A model generated the notes under the pieces. It was not told the DNA's origin, did not search any database, and saw only the letters and a program-made list of their open reading frames with translations. Of a stretch of DNA of 64,000 nucleotides, positions 16,908 through 24,805 are shown piece after piece. Positions within the stretch are counted from its first letter, which is position 1, and every line of letters starts with the position of its first letter. Source of the DNA: Streptomyces parvus (GTDB lineage: Bacteria > Actinomycetota > Actinomycetes > Streptomycetales > Streptomycetaceae); the NCBI RefSeq assembly GCF_014648875.1, contig NZ_BMRY01000005.1, forward strand, positions 248,001 through 312,000, given 5' to 3'. Made by a program: the position numbers and the translations under genes.

Positions 16908-18035
16908 ATGACCGAGAACCGCTCGGACCAGATCGCCCGCGGCCGGCCCGGGGAAGACCCCGGCACGGCCCCCGCCCCGCCCGACCTGCGGCGGATCGGG
17001 GCCGGCCCGGACTTCTGGTACCCGGTCGCCCTCTCCCGGAGCGTACGGAAGGAAGGGGTGGCCGCGGCCGTGTTCGCCGGGGAGCGCATCGCGCTCTACC
17101 GCGCCCGGAGCGGTGCCGTCCACGCGCTGGAGGACCGGTGCGCCCACCGGCAGGTGCCGCTGAGCATGGGGGTCGTGGACGGCGAGACGCTCCGCTGCTG
17201 CTACCACGCGTGGGCCTACCGCGGCGACGGCCGCATCTCGCAGATCCCCTACCTCGCCAAGGGCGACGCCCGGCCGCCGCGCGGTGTGCGCGCCTACCCG
17301 GTGCGCGAGGCGTACGGCCTGGTGTTCGTCTTCCCGGGCGACCCGGAGAAGGCGGAGGTCACCCCGCTGCCGGACGTGCCGGCCTTCGCCTCACCGCGCT
17401 ACCGGACGATGACGTTCTCCCGGACCGTGCGCTGCCACTACTCGTTCCTGCACGAGAACCTGCTCGACATGAACCACCAGTTCCTGCACCGGGGCGTGGT
17501 CGGCAAGCTCCAGCCGAAGCTGCTGGGGTACGAGAGCGGGCCGGCCTCGGTGGAGGCCCGGTACCTGTTCACCCACACCGGGGGCAAGCGCAACCGCAGC
17601 GCGAGCCTGCTCGCCGCCGAGGGGCTGGGCGGTCAGCCGTCCAGCGATGTCATGACGATCCGCACCGAGTACCCCTACCAGACGCTGGACCTGGTCCCGG
17701 AGAAGGCCGACCACCCGGCGCTGCGCCTCTGGGCGGTGTACGTCCCCGAGGACGCGGAGCAGCGCGTCTGCCACGCGTACGGGCTGCTCATGATCGAGAA
17801 GCCGAGGATTCCCGCCGCGTTGAGCGTGGCCTGGCCGTTCATCCGGCACTTCACTGAACGGGTCTTCGCGGAGGACCGGATGGCGGTCGAGGCCGAACAG
17901 CGGGCGTGGGACGAGCAGGGCGAGGACCGCAACCACGAGGTGTTCTCGCTGATCCTGGACGTACGTGACGTCCTGCGCGCGAACGGGGTGCCCATTTCCA
18001 GCCCCTCCGGCACCCCCAGCCCGCCCGGCGTTTGA
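16908..18035 (+). CDS. Rieske non-haem iron aromatic-ring-hydroxylating-type oxygenase
   Basis: A 375-residue protein. The Rieske [2Fe-2S] ligands are CAHRQVPLSMG and CCYHAW (about residues 80-105). The mononuclear iron site is DMNHQFLH (about 188-195), supplying His and His; the third ligand would be a later Asp or Glu. Such enzymes oxidise aromatics, steroids or other hydrophobic compounds using separate reductases, none of which is adjacent. The ribosome binding site GAGGGAGAAG precedes ATG 16908; an in-frame ATG at 16875 has no such site. The final codons lie inside a copy of an intergenic repeat (see 18017-18066). Confidence 0.88.
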   Translation: MTENRSDQIARGRPGEDPGTAPAPPDLRRIGAGPDFWYPVALSRSVRKEGVAAAVFAGERIALYRARSGAVHALEDRCAHRQVPLSMGVVDGETLRCCYHAWAYRGDGRISQIPYLAKGDARPPRGVRAYPVREAYGLVFVFPGDPEKAEVTPLPDVPAFASPRYRTMTFSRTVRCHYSFLHENLLDMNHQFLHRGVVGKLQPKLLGYESGPASVEARYLFTHTGGKRNRSASLLAAEGLGGQPSSDVMTIRTEYPYQTLDLVPEKADHPALRLWAVYVPEDAEQRVCHAYGLLMIEKPRIPAALSVAWPFIRHFTERVFAEDRMAVEAEQRAWDEQGEDRNHEVFSLILDVRDVLRANGVPISSPSGTPSPPGV

Positions 18036-18066
18036 GGGCATCTTTTCAGCCCGTCCGGCGCTTGAG
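18017..18066. repeat. Two copies of the Streptomyces GCCCGTCCGGCG-TTGAGG intergenic repeat
   Basis: Two near-identical units (agcccgcccggcgtttgagg and agcccgtccggcgcttgagg) lie 30 bases apart. The first supplies the last codons and the TGA of the Rieske oxygenase gene, suggesting a repeat has extended the coding end. Confidence 0.75.
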
Positions 18067-18111
18067 GACATCCTTTGACCCGCGCCCCGGGGGGCGGGCC
18101 CCGCGCAAAGA

Positions 18112-18145
18112 AGGAGGCGCACCCGGAACCCCGGGTGCGCCTCCT
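18112..18145 (+). terminator. Terminator hairpin after the Rieske oxygenase gene
   Basis: A 15-bp perfect stem, aggaggcgcacccgg and its complement, with loop aacc. It may also serve the convergent small gene at 18204-18398. Confidence 0.82.
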
Positions 18146-18203
18146 GACGCGACGCGTACGCACGCGCTGACCGCAGCACGTACGCGTCACACCTCAACGA
18201 CCG

Positions 18204-18398
18204 TCAACGGTCAAAACGCTCGCGCGCCTGGTCCGCGGCGTCCCGGGCACGGTCCTGCATGCCCGAGGAGGAGTCCGACCGCTGGTCGCGGGCCTGCTGG
18301 CCGCGCTCCTTGGCCTGGTCCTTGCCCTGGCCGGCCTTCTGCTTGGCCTGGTCGGCGAGCTCCTGCGCCTTGTCCTTGAACTGGTCTGCGATACCCAT
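18204..18398 (-). CDS. Small hydrophilic helical protein (CsbD/LEA-like), unknown function
   Basis: A 64-residue, strongly charged protein rich in Lys, Asp, Gln, Arg and Ala, with repeated patterns such as DQAKQKAGQGKDQAKERGQQ and no hydrophobic segment. Similar small proteins are general-stress or desiccation-type products, but I cannot assign a family with confidence. ATG 18396-18398 has AGGAG at 8-base spacing; an in-frame GTG 9 bases earlier overlaps that site and is rejected as the start. The composition predicts an extended amphipathic helix or a disordered chain. Confidence 0.7.
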   Translation of the reverse strand: MGIADQFKDKAQELADQAKQKAGQGKDQAKERGQQARDQRSDSSSGMQDRARDAADQARERFDR

Positions 18399-18532
18399 GC
18401 TGTTCACTCCTGTGGGATGCGTGGGGGTACATGCGGGGTGGCCCCTCGCGGGGCCGTGCTCAGCGTTGCACGCCCCGACATCCCGCGCATTTCGGACCGT
18501 TACCCACCGTGAGATGGGGCCCGTCCACCCCG

Positions 18533-19426
18533 TTACGCCCGGTCCGCACGCCCCGCACGCGCGTCCTGGTCCGCCGCTCCCCCGGCCCCCACCAAGCCCT
18601 TCGACACGGTGTGGAGGCGCGGTTCGAAGCGCCGCATCTCACGCTGCCCGCCGATCGCGATGACCGAGGGCAGGTAGCCCCGGACCGACTGCATCCCGCG
18701 CAGCCACCACTGGGCGTAGACGTGCGGGGAGCGCCGCGCGATACCGTCCACGATCCGGTCGACGGCCGGGCCGAGCGGGTAGGTGCGGTTCATCGGCCAC
18801 GGCAGTCGCTGCCGCAGCTCGCGCATCACGTCGTCCTGGTCAGCGCCCCGCACCATGTCGGTGTCGGTCCAGGAGAGGTAGCCGACGCCGACCTTGACGC
18901 CCTTGTGGCCGACCTCGGCGCGCAGGCTGTGCGCGAAGGCCTCGACGCCCGACTTGGACGCGCAGTACGCGGTCATCATCGGGGCCGGGGTGATCGCGGC
19001 CAGCGACGCTATCTGCAGGAAGTAGCCGCGGCTCTCCATGAGCACCGGCAGGAAGGCCCGCCCGGTGACCGCGCCGCCGATGAGGTTGACCTCGATGACC
19101 CGCCGCCAGGCGGCCGGGTCGGAGTCGGCGAACGGGCCGCCCGCGGCGACGCCCGCGTTGGCGACGACCACGTCGACCTTGCCGAAACGTTCCTTGACCT
19201 CCCGCGCCACCTGGGCCATCGCCTCGTGGTCGGTGACGTCGGCGAACCAGTGGTCGCTCTCGCCGTGCAGCCGTTCGGAGACCTGCTTCAGCTCGTCCGG
19301 CTCCAGACCGACGAGCGCGAGGGTCGCCCCGCGTGCGGACAGCTTGCGGGCGAGCAGTTCGCCCACGCCCCGGGCCGCGCCGGTGACGACGACGACCTGG
19401 CCCTCCAGATTCCGCTTGCCGCTCAT
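18533..19426 (-). CDS. Short-chain dehydrogenase/reductase (SDR)
   Basis: A 297-residue classical SDR: cofactor motif VVVTGAARGVGEL (TGxxxGxG, about residues 13-23), VANAGVAAGG (NAG), catalytic Ser in QIASLAAI, and YCASK (YxxxK). A C-terminal extension of about 60 residues has a basic amphipathic stretch, as in membrane-associated SDRs. Third gene of an operon with a Baeyer-Villiger monooxygenase and an alpha/beta hydrolase; ATG overlaps the hydrolase stop (ATGA). The trio could interconvert alcohol and ketone, oxidise the ketone to an ester and cleave it (inference). Confidence 0.88.
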   Translation of the reverse strand: MSGKRNLEGQVVVVTGAARGVGELLARKLSARGATLALVGLEPDELKQVSERLHGESDHWFADVTDHEAMAQVAREVKERFGKVDVVVANAGVAAGGPFADSDPAAWRRVIEVNLIGGAVTGRAFLPVLMESRGYFLQIASLAAITPAPMMTAYCASKSGVEAFAHSLRAEVGHKGVKVGVGYLSWTDTDMVRGADQDDVMRELRQRLPWPMNRTYPLGPAVDRIVDGIARRSPHVYAQWWLRGMQSVRGYLPSVIAIGGQREMRRFEPRLHTVSKGLVGAGGAADQDARAGRADRA

Positions 19427-20361
19427 GCGACATCCTCCTTCTCCGTCGTGGCGCCCGCGCCCGTGGCGACGTACCGGGTGACCAGTTCCCTGATTTTCGC
19501 CGAAACGGCCTCCGGGGCCTCGACCGGCGTCATGTGTCCCATGCCCGTCAGCTCGGTCAGGCCGAGGCCGACCGGCAGGGCGTCCGCGATGGCCCGGGCG
19601 TGGACCGGCGGGGTCAGCCGGTCGTCCGTCCCGGCGATCACCGCGGTCGGCACCCGCAACGCCCGTACGCCCTCGGCGAGATCCAGCTCGCCGAGCACAT
19701 GGCCCCACTCCACCCGGGCGCGCCGCGGACAGGCGTGCACGATGCGGGCGCAGGCGTCGACCCGGTCCGGGGCGGAACCCCGGCCCATCGTCGCGTACTT
19801 GAGGATCTTCCTGGAGAGCGGTGTGACCGGCCCGAGGGGGGCTTTCGCGCCCAGTACGGCGGTGGTGAGCCGGGTCCGCAGCGCACCCTCGCGGAGCGGC
19901 AGGACCAGGGCCTCGGCGGTCAGCCGCGTAGCCCCGGTGGAGCAGAGCAGTACGGCCGCGGCGTGTTCGCGCAGTCCGGGCCGGGCTGCCGCCGCCATCA
20001 CGGTCATCCCGCCCATGGAGTGCCCGGCGAGCACCGCCTTCCGCCCCGGGGCGAGCGTCGCGGCGAGGACCGCTTCGAGATCGTCGGCCAGGGCGTTCGT
20101 GCTGTAGCCGCCGGGTCCGGGCTCGGGGGTGAGCCCGTGGCCGCGCTGGTCGTAGGCGATGACGCGGTGGTCGGCGGCCAGGTCGCGGATCTGGGCGTCC
20201 CAGAAGCGGGTGTTGCAGGTCCAGCCGTGGGCGAGGACGACGGCGGGCGCGTCCTCGGGGCCGTGCAGTTCGACGTGGATCCGCGCCCCGTCGGCGGAGC
20301 GCGCGGTCAACTCGGCCGCGGGCACGGGCGGGACGGTGTCGCGGTGCAGGAGCCGGCTCAT
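19423..20361 (-). CDS. Alpha/beta hydrolase (esterase-type)
   Basis: A 312-residue alpha/beta hydrolase. Visible are the oxyanion HGW (AHGWTCNTRFW), nucleophile elbow GHSMGGM (Ser about 125), acid in GTDDRLTPP and catalytic His in GMGHMTPVE. Overlaps by 4 bases with both the upstream monooxygenase and the downstream SDR. Beside a Baeyer-Villiger enzyme, hydrolysis of its ester product is the natural hypothesis. Substrate unknown. Confidence 0.88.
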   Translation of the reverse strand: MSRLLHRDTVPPVPAAELTARSADGARIHVELHGPEDAPAVVLAHGWTCNTRFWDAQIRDLAADHRVIAYDQRGHGLTPEPGPGGYSTNALADDLEAVLAATLAPGRKAVLAGHSMGGMTVMAAAARPGLREHAAAVLLCSTGATRLTAEALVLPLREGALRTRLTTAVLGAKAPLGPVTPLSRKILKYATMGRGSAPDRVDACARIVHACPRRARVEWGHVLGELDLAEGVRALRVPTAVIAGTDDRLTPPVHARAIADALPVGLGLTELTGMGHMTPVEAPEAVSAKIRELVTRYVATGAGATTEKEDVA

Positions 20362-21959
20362 CGCGCGGCCTCCTCGGCGACGGGTCCGGCCTCCGCCGCG
20401 GCGGCGGTCACGGTCTCGCGGTCGGTGCGGCCGGGCTGCTCGGGGACGCGGCCGGCCCCGACGGCCCGCCGCTCGCCGCCCGCGCCTCCGGCCCGGACGA
20501 CGTCGTACTCCGCGAGGTCCACCGACCGGGTCTGCCGCCGGAACTCGCCCGTCGTGCCCGGCCAGACGGTGGTGTTGCGGCCCGCCTCGTCCAGGTACCA
20601 GCTGGTGCAGCCGCCGGTGTTCCACACCGTGCGCTTCATCCGCTGCTGGACCTTGTCGTTCCACGCGGTGACGGAGACGGACCGGGCGTCGAGTGCGGCG
20701 CGTCCGCCGAGAACGTTCAACTGGCGGAGGTAGTCGGCCATGTAGTTCAGCTGGGACTCGATCATCAGGATCATCGAGGAGTTCCCGAGGCCCGTGTTGG
20801 GGCCGATGATCGTCATCCAGTTGGGGAACCCGGAGGCGGTAGCGCCGCGCAGCGAGTTCATCCCGTCCTTCCAGGTCTCGGCGAGGGTGATGCCCTCCGC
20901 TCCGACGACCCGCTCGGCGATCGGCATGTCCGTCACGTGGAAGCCGGTGCCGAAGATGATCGCGTCGACCTCGGCCTCGGTGCCGTCGGCGGCGATCACC
21001 GTGGAGCCGCGTATCTCGCTGAGCCCGGAGGCGACGACGTCCACATTGGGCTGGGCGAGCGCCGGGTAGTAGGTGCTGGAGAGCAGGATCCGCTTGCAGC
21101 CGATGCGGTAGTCGGGGGTCAGCTTGGCCCGCAGGGCCGGGTCCTTGATGGCCCGCGCCATGTTGGACTTGGCTATCTTCTCCACCAGGCCCAGCTGGTC
21201 GGGGTGCTTGGTGAAGGCGCTGACCTGCAACTCCCGTATGCCCCAGAGCAGTCCGCGGCGTGCGGTGCCCGTGGCGGGTATCGCCCGGTGGAGTGCGCGC
21301 TCGGCCTTGCTGATGGTGCGGTCCATGCGCGGCATGACCCAGGGCGGGGTGCGCTGGAAGAGCGTGAGCTTCGCGGTCTTCGGCTGTATCGCGGGGACGA
21401 TCTGGATCGCGGAGGCACCGGTGCCGACCATCGCGACGCGCTTGCCGGCCAGGTCGTAGTCGTGGTCCCAGCGCGCGGAGTGGAAGACCTTGCCGGGGAA
21501 GGAGTCGAGCCCGGGTATGTCGGGCATCTTGGGGTCGGAGAGCGGACCGGTGGCGGAGACGACGACGTCCGCGTGGAGCGTGGTGCCGTTGGCGGACTCG
21601 ATCACCCAGTACAGGTTCTCCTTGTCCCAGCTCATCAGCTTCACCTCGTGGTTCAGCCGGATGTGCGGGCGCAGCCCGAAGGTGTCGGCGACGCGCTCCA
21701 GGTAGGCCCGGATGTGTTCCTGGCCGGAGAAGGTGCGCGGCCAGTCCGGGTTGGGCGCGAAGGAGAAGGAGTAGAGGTGGGACGGTACGTCGCAGGCGCA
21801 GCCGGGGTAGCTGTTGTCGCGCCAGGTGCCGCCCACCGAGCCGGCCCGCTCCAGGACGACGAAATCGGTGATGCCTTCGCGGCGCAGCCGGACTGCGGCC
21901 CCCAGGCCCCCGAATCCGGTACCGATCACCGCCACACGTACGTGCTCCTGCTGGGCCAT
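20358..21959 (-). CDS. Flavin-containing Baeyer-Villiger-type monooxygenase
   Basis: A 533-residue FAD/NADPH monooxygenase. FAD-binding GTGFGGLG (about 13-20), the Baeyer-Villiger fingerprint FPGKVFHSARW (FxGxxxHxxxW, about 160-170), and NADP-binding GTGASA (about 186). The fingerprint separates Baeyer-Villiger enzymes from simple N-hydroxylases. The C-terminal 40 residues are a low-complexity Ala/Glu/Gly tail unlike the core. First gene of a three-gene overlapping operon; a palindrome at 21992-22009 lies just upstream, and a MerR gene is divergent. Confidence 0.9.
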   Translation of the reverse strand: MAQQEHVRVAVIGTGFGGLGAAVRLRREGITDFVVLERAGSVGGTWRDNSYPGCACDVPSHLYSFSFAPNPDWPRTFSGQEHIRAYLERVADTFGLRPHIRLNHEVKLMSWDKENLYWVIESANGTTLHADVVVSATGPLSDPKMPDIPGLDSFPGKVFHSARWDHDYDLAGKRVAMVGTGASAIQIVPAIQPKTAKLTLFQRTPPWVMPRMDRTISKAERALHRAIPATGTARRGLLWGIRELQVSAFTKHPDQLGLVEKIAKSNMARAIKDPALRAKLTPDYRIGCKRILLSSTYYPALAQPNVDVVASGLSEIRGSTVIAADGTEAEVDAIIFGTGFHVTDMPIAERVVGAEGITLAETWKDGMNSLRGATASGFPNWMTIIGPNTGLGNSSMILMIESQLNYMADYLRQLNVLGGRAALDARSVSVTAWNDKVQQRMKRTVWNTGGCTSWYLDEAGRNTTVWPGTTGEFRRQTRSVDLAEYDVVRAGGAGGERRAVGAGRVPEQPGRTDRETVTAAAAEAGPVAEEAAR

Positions 21960-21991
21960 GCTGCCGCCTCCCGCGGTACGTCACGCGACTT

Positions 21992-22009
21992 TGCCAGCAA
22001 TCACTGGCA
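21992..22009. promoter_or_regulatory. Operator-like inverted repeat upstream of the monooxygenase operon
   Basis: The arms tgccag and ctggca are separated by caatca, 33 bases before the monooxygenase ATG. The form is typical of repressor sites. It may bind the divergent MerR protein or an unlinked regulator. Confidence 0.5.
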
Positions 22010-22094
22010 TGGTTCGGAGAGTAGAGCAGGTCCGTACTGATGGGTAGGGGGCGGACCAAGGAAAGTTACCGGCGGTACAACATAGGGTGCCCCT

Positions 22095-22769
22095 GTGGCT
22101 GAAGGACGCGAGCACCGCGAATACCGCATGGAGGAGCTGGCCAAGGAGGCCGGCATCACCGTGCGGACCCTGCGCTTCTACCGGGAGCGCGGACTGATCC
22201 CGCCGCCGCGCCGCGAGGGCCGGATCGCCTGGTACGACGACCACCACCTGGCCCGGCTGCGCACGATCGCGGGCCTGCTGGAGCGGGGCCACACGCTCAA
22301 CGGCATCGCCGACCTGGCGGCCACGTTCGAGAGCGGCCGCGATGTCGCCGAGGTGCTGGGCCTCGGCGAACCGACCGAGGAGACCCCGGTCCGGCTCACC
22401 CCGGAGCAGCTCGCGGACTACTTCGAGGGCGAGGTCACGCCGGAGAACCTCGCCGCCGCGCTGGATCTGGGCTATCTCGCCACTGACGGGGACGAGATCG
22501 TGCACATCAGCCGCCGCCTCCTGGAGGTGTCGGCCGAACTCGTCCGGGAAGGGGTGCCGCTGTCCACGGTGCTCTCCTCGGGCCGCCGCGTCCGCGAGCA
22601 CGCGGAGGCGCTCGCGGAAATCTTCGTACGCGTACTGCATGCCCACGCGAAGGAGACCGAACCCGCCCAACTCCGGCCACTGGCCCGCGCGGTGGTGGAC
22701 GCGGAGCTGTCGATGGCGCTGGACCGGAGGCTGCGCCGCGAGGACGGCACGCAGCCCCCGAAGGCGTAA
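22095..22769 (+). CDS. MerR-family transcriptional regulator
   Basis: A 224-residue protein with an N-terminal MerR winged helix (EELAKEAGITVRTLRFYRERGL, then ARLRTIAGLLERGHTLNGIADL) in residues 10-80. The remaining helical effector domain lacks the Cys-rich metal-binding loop of the metal sensors. It is transcribed divergently from the monooxygenase operon with a 135-base spacer, so it is the likely local regulator. The start is GTG 22095. Confidence 0.9.
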   Translation: MAEGREHREYRMEELAKEAGITVRTLRFYRERGLIPPPRREGRIAWYDDHHLARLRTIAGLLERGHTLNGIADLAATFESGRDVAEVLGLGEPTEETPVRLTPEQLADYFEGEVTPENLAAALDLGYLATDGDEIVHISRRLLEVSAELVREGVPLSTVLSSGRRVREHAEALAEIFVRVLHAHAKETEPAQLRPLARAVVDAELSMALDRRLRREDGTQPPKA

Positions 22770-22871
22770 CGGCTCCCGAAGGCGTAAGCCGTAAGCACTC
22801 CCGGAGCGGGTCGCGACCGCCCGTGGCGGGGTCTACCGCCCGCAGACGACCGCGACGACCGGAAGCGAGGG

Positions 22872-23687
22872 CTACCGCTCGTAGACGACGGTCACCGGCG
22901 CGTGGTCGCTCCAGCGCTCGGCGTGCGTGGCCGCCCGCTCGACCCAGGCCTTCACCGCGCGCCCGGCCAGCCCCGGGGTGGCCATCTGGTAGTCGATGCG
23001 CCAGCCGCTGTCGTTGTCGAACGCCCGGCCCCGGTAGGACCACCAGCTGTACGGCCCCTCGACATCCGGGTGCAGCGACCGCACGACGTCCACGTACGCG
23101 GCCTCGTCCAGGACCCGGGTCAGCCAGGTGCGCTCCTCGGGGAGGAAGCCGGAGCTCTTGCGGTTGGCCTTCCAGTTCTTCAGGTCGGCCTCCTGGTGCG
23201 CGATGTTCCAGTCGCCGCAGACCACGACCTCGCGGCCGTCCGCCGCCGCCCGCGCCTTCAGCCCCTGGAGGTAGGGCAGGAAGGCCGCCATGAAGCGCTC
23301 CTTCTCGTCCTGCCGCTCGGTGCCGACCTCGCCGGAGGGCAGATACAGGCTCGCGACCGTGACCCCGGGGAGGTCGATCTCCGCATACCGGCCGCTCGCG
23401 TCGAACTCCTCCGCCCCGGGGACCCCGTGGCCGCCGAAGCCGATCTGGATCCGCTCGGGGGTGTGCCGCGAGTAGACCGAGACACCCGCGCGCCCCTTGG
23501 CGGCAGCGGGGGCGTGGACGGTGTGCCACCCCTCGGGAGCACCCACCCCCTCGGGCAGCTGGGCGAGCTCGGCCCGCACTTCCTGGAGGCAGACCACATC
23601 GGCTTCGGTCGCCGCCAGCCACTCGACGAAGCCCTTCTTGGCGGCGGCCCGGAGCCCATTAACATTCACAGTGGTAACGGTCAGCAT
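22872..23687 (-). CDS. xth: Exodeoxyribonuclease III (AP endonuclease family)
   Basis: A 271-residue ExoIII/APE1-type nuclease. Motifs run in order: VNVNGLRAA (N-terminal Asn), CLQEVRAE (metal Glu), YLPSG, CGDWNIAHQ (Asp and Asn), RIDYQMATPGL and WSDHAPV (catalytic Asp-His). It cuts at abasic sites and trims 3' ends in base excision repair. The start MLTVTTVNVNG matches the family N-terminus; a longer frame exists but lacks a ribosome binding site. Confidence 0.92.
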   Translation of the reverse strand: MLTVTTVNVNGLRAAAKKGFVEWLAATEADVVCLQEVRAELAQLPEGVGAPEGWHTVHAPAAAKGRAGVSVYSRHTPERIQIGFGGHGVPGAEEFDASGRYAEIDLPGVTVASLYLPSGEVGTERQDEKERFMAAFLPYLQGLKARAAADGREVVVCGDWNIAHQEADLKNWKANRKSSGFLPEERTWLTRVLDEAAYVDVVRSLHPDVEGPYSWWSYRGRAFDNDSGWRIDYQMATPGLAGRAVKAWVERAATHAERWSDHAPVTVVYER

Positions 23688-23737
23688 CCCCGAACAGTAC
23701 CTACTCCACCCCACCGCACAGATATACGATATTCAGC

Positions 23738-24226
23738 ATGCTTATTCACCCTCGGCCCTTCGACCACCCTGACGCCGTCAAACTCAACGACCAGGTGCAG
23801 CTCGAATACGCCGAGCGCTACGGCGACGGGGGCGATGTCACACCGCTCGACCCGTCGATGTTCGTCCCGCCGCACGGTCTGTATCTGCTCGCCTACGACG
23901 AGCAGGAGCGCCCGGTGGCGACCGGCGGCTGGCGTACCCAGAACCTCAACGCCGACGGCTACGAGGACGGCGACGCCGAGATCAAGCGGATGTTCGTGAT
24001 CCCCGAGGGCCGGGGCCGGGGTCTGGCCCGCCGGATGCTCACCGCCCTGGAGGAGGACGCCCGCGCCGCGGGCCGGACCAGGATGGTCCTGGAGACCGGC
24101 GACCAGCAGCCCGAGGCCGTCGCGCTGTACACCTCGTGCGGTTACACCGTCTGCGACGTGAAGTTCGGCCACTACCGGACGTACGACAGCAGCATCTGCA
24201 TGGCGAAGCCGCTGCGGCAGCCGTAG
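23738..24226 (+). CDS. GNAT family N-acetyltransferase
   Basis: A 162-residue acetyltransferase. The acetyl-CoA pyrophosphate loop is VIPEGRGRGLARRML (about 87-101) and the C-terminal strand ALYTSCGYTV is typical. The substrate is unknown. It is divergent from exonuclease III across a 50-base spacer that must hold both promoters. Confidence 0.85.
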   Translation: MLIHPRPFDHPDAVKLNDQVQLEYAERYGDGGDVTPLDPSMFVPPHGLYLLAYDEQERPVATGGWRTQNLNADGYEDGDAEIKRMFVIPEGRGRGLARRMLTALEEDARAAGRTRMVLETGDQQPEAVALYTSCGYTVCDVKFGHYRTYDSSICMAKPLRQP

Positions 24227-24299
24227 CGGCCCGGCCGGCCATCAGGACCGGGCGGCCGGACCAGGGCAGCCCGTCACGCGCTCCGGAACGGCCGGCCGG

Positions 24300-24761
24300 T
24301 CACGCGCCCTCGCCGAGCACCAGGAGCACATGCTCGTTCTCCCCGTGGCGCACCGTGCCCGTCGCCGTGAACCCGCACTTCTCCAGCAGGCGCACCGAGC
24401 CCGTGTTTCCGACCACCGGGTCCGCGTACAGCGGGCGGGCCGTCTCCCGCTCCAGGAACGCGGTCAGCGCCCGCGTGCCGATGCCCCGGCCCCAGTACGC
24501 ACGACCCAGCCAGTAGCCGATGAAGCGCCGGTCCTCCTCCCACCAGGCCACGAAATTCCCCGCGGTCTCCCCGTCCACGACGACCGTCTGCACGAAGTTG
24601 GCGGGATCCCCCAGCACCCGCGTCCTCCAGTGCGTCATGAACGCCTCCCTCTCCCGGGGAGCGAACCGCGACCGCCGGGCCGCCTCCGGATCGTGCTCGT
24701 ACGCGAGGAAGAGCTCCAGGTCCTCGGGCACGACATCCCTGAGCTGCACGCTGTTCTCCAT
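24300..24761 (-). CDS. GNAT family N-acetyltransferase (RimJ/RimL type)
   Basis: A 153-residue GNAT with the RimJ/RimL pattern VQLRDVVPEDLELFL, IGYWLGRAYWGRGIGTRAL (acetyl-CoA loop) and NTGSVRLLEKCGF. Its target could be a small amine or a protein N-terminus. Convergent with the preceding acetyltransferase gene. ATG 24759-24761 gives the usual family N-terminus. Confidence 0.85.
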   Translation of the reverse strand: MENSVQLRDVVPEDLELFLAYEHDPEAARRSRFAPREREAFMTHWRTRVLGDPANFVQTVVVDGETAGNFVAWWEEDRRFIGYWLGRAYWGRGIGTRALTAFLERETARPLYADPVVGNTGSVRLLEKCGFTATGTVRHGENEHVLLVLGEGA

Positions 24762-24805
24762 GCCGACCGAGTCTGGCACCCGCCACTGACACTCGGCCCG
24801 GCCGC

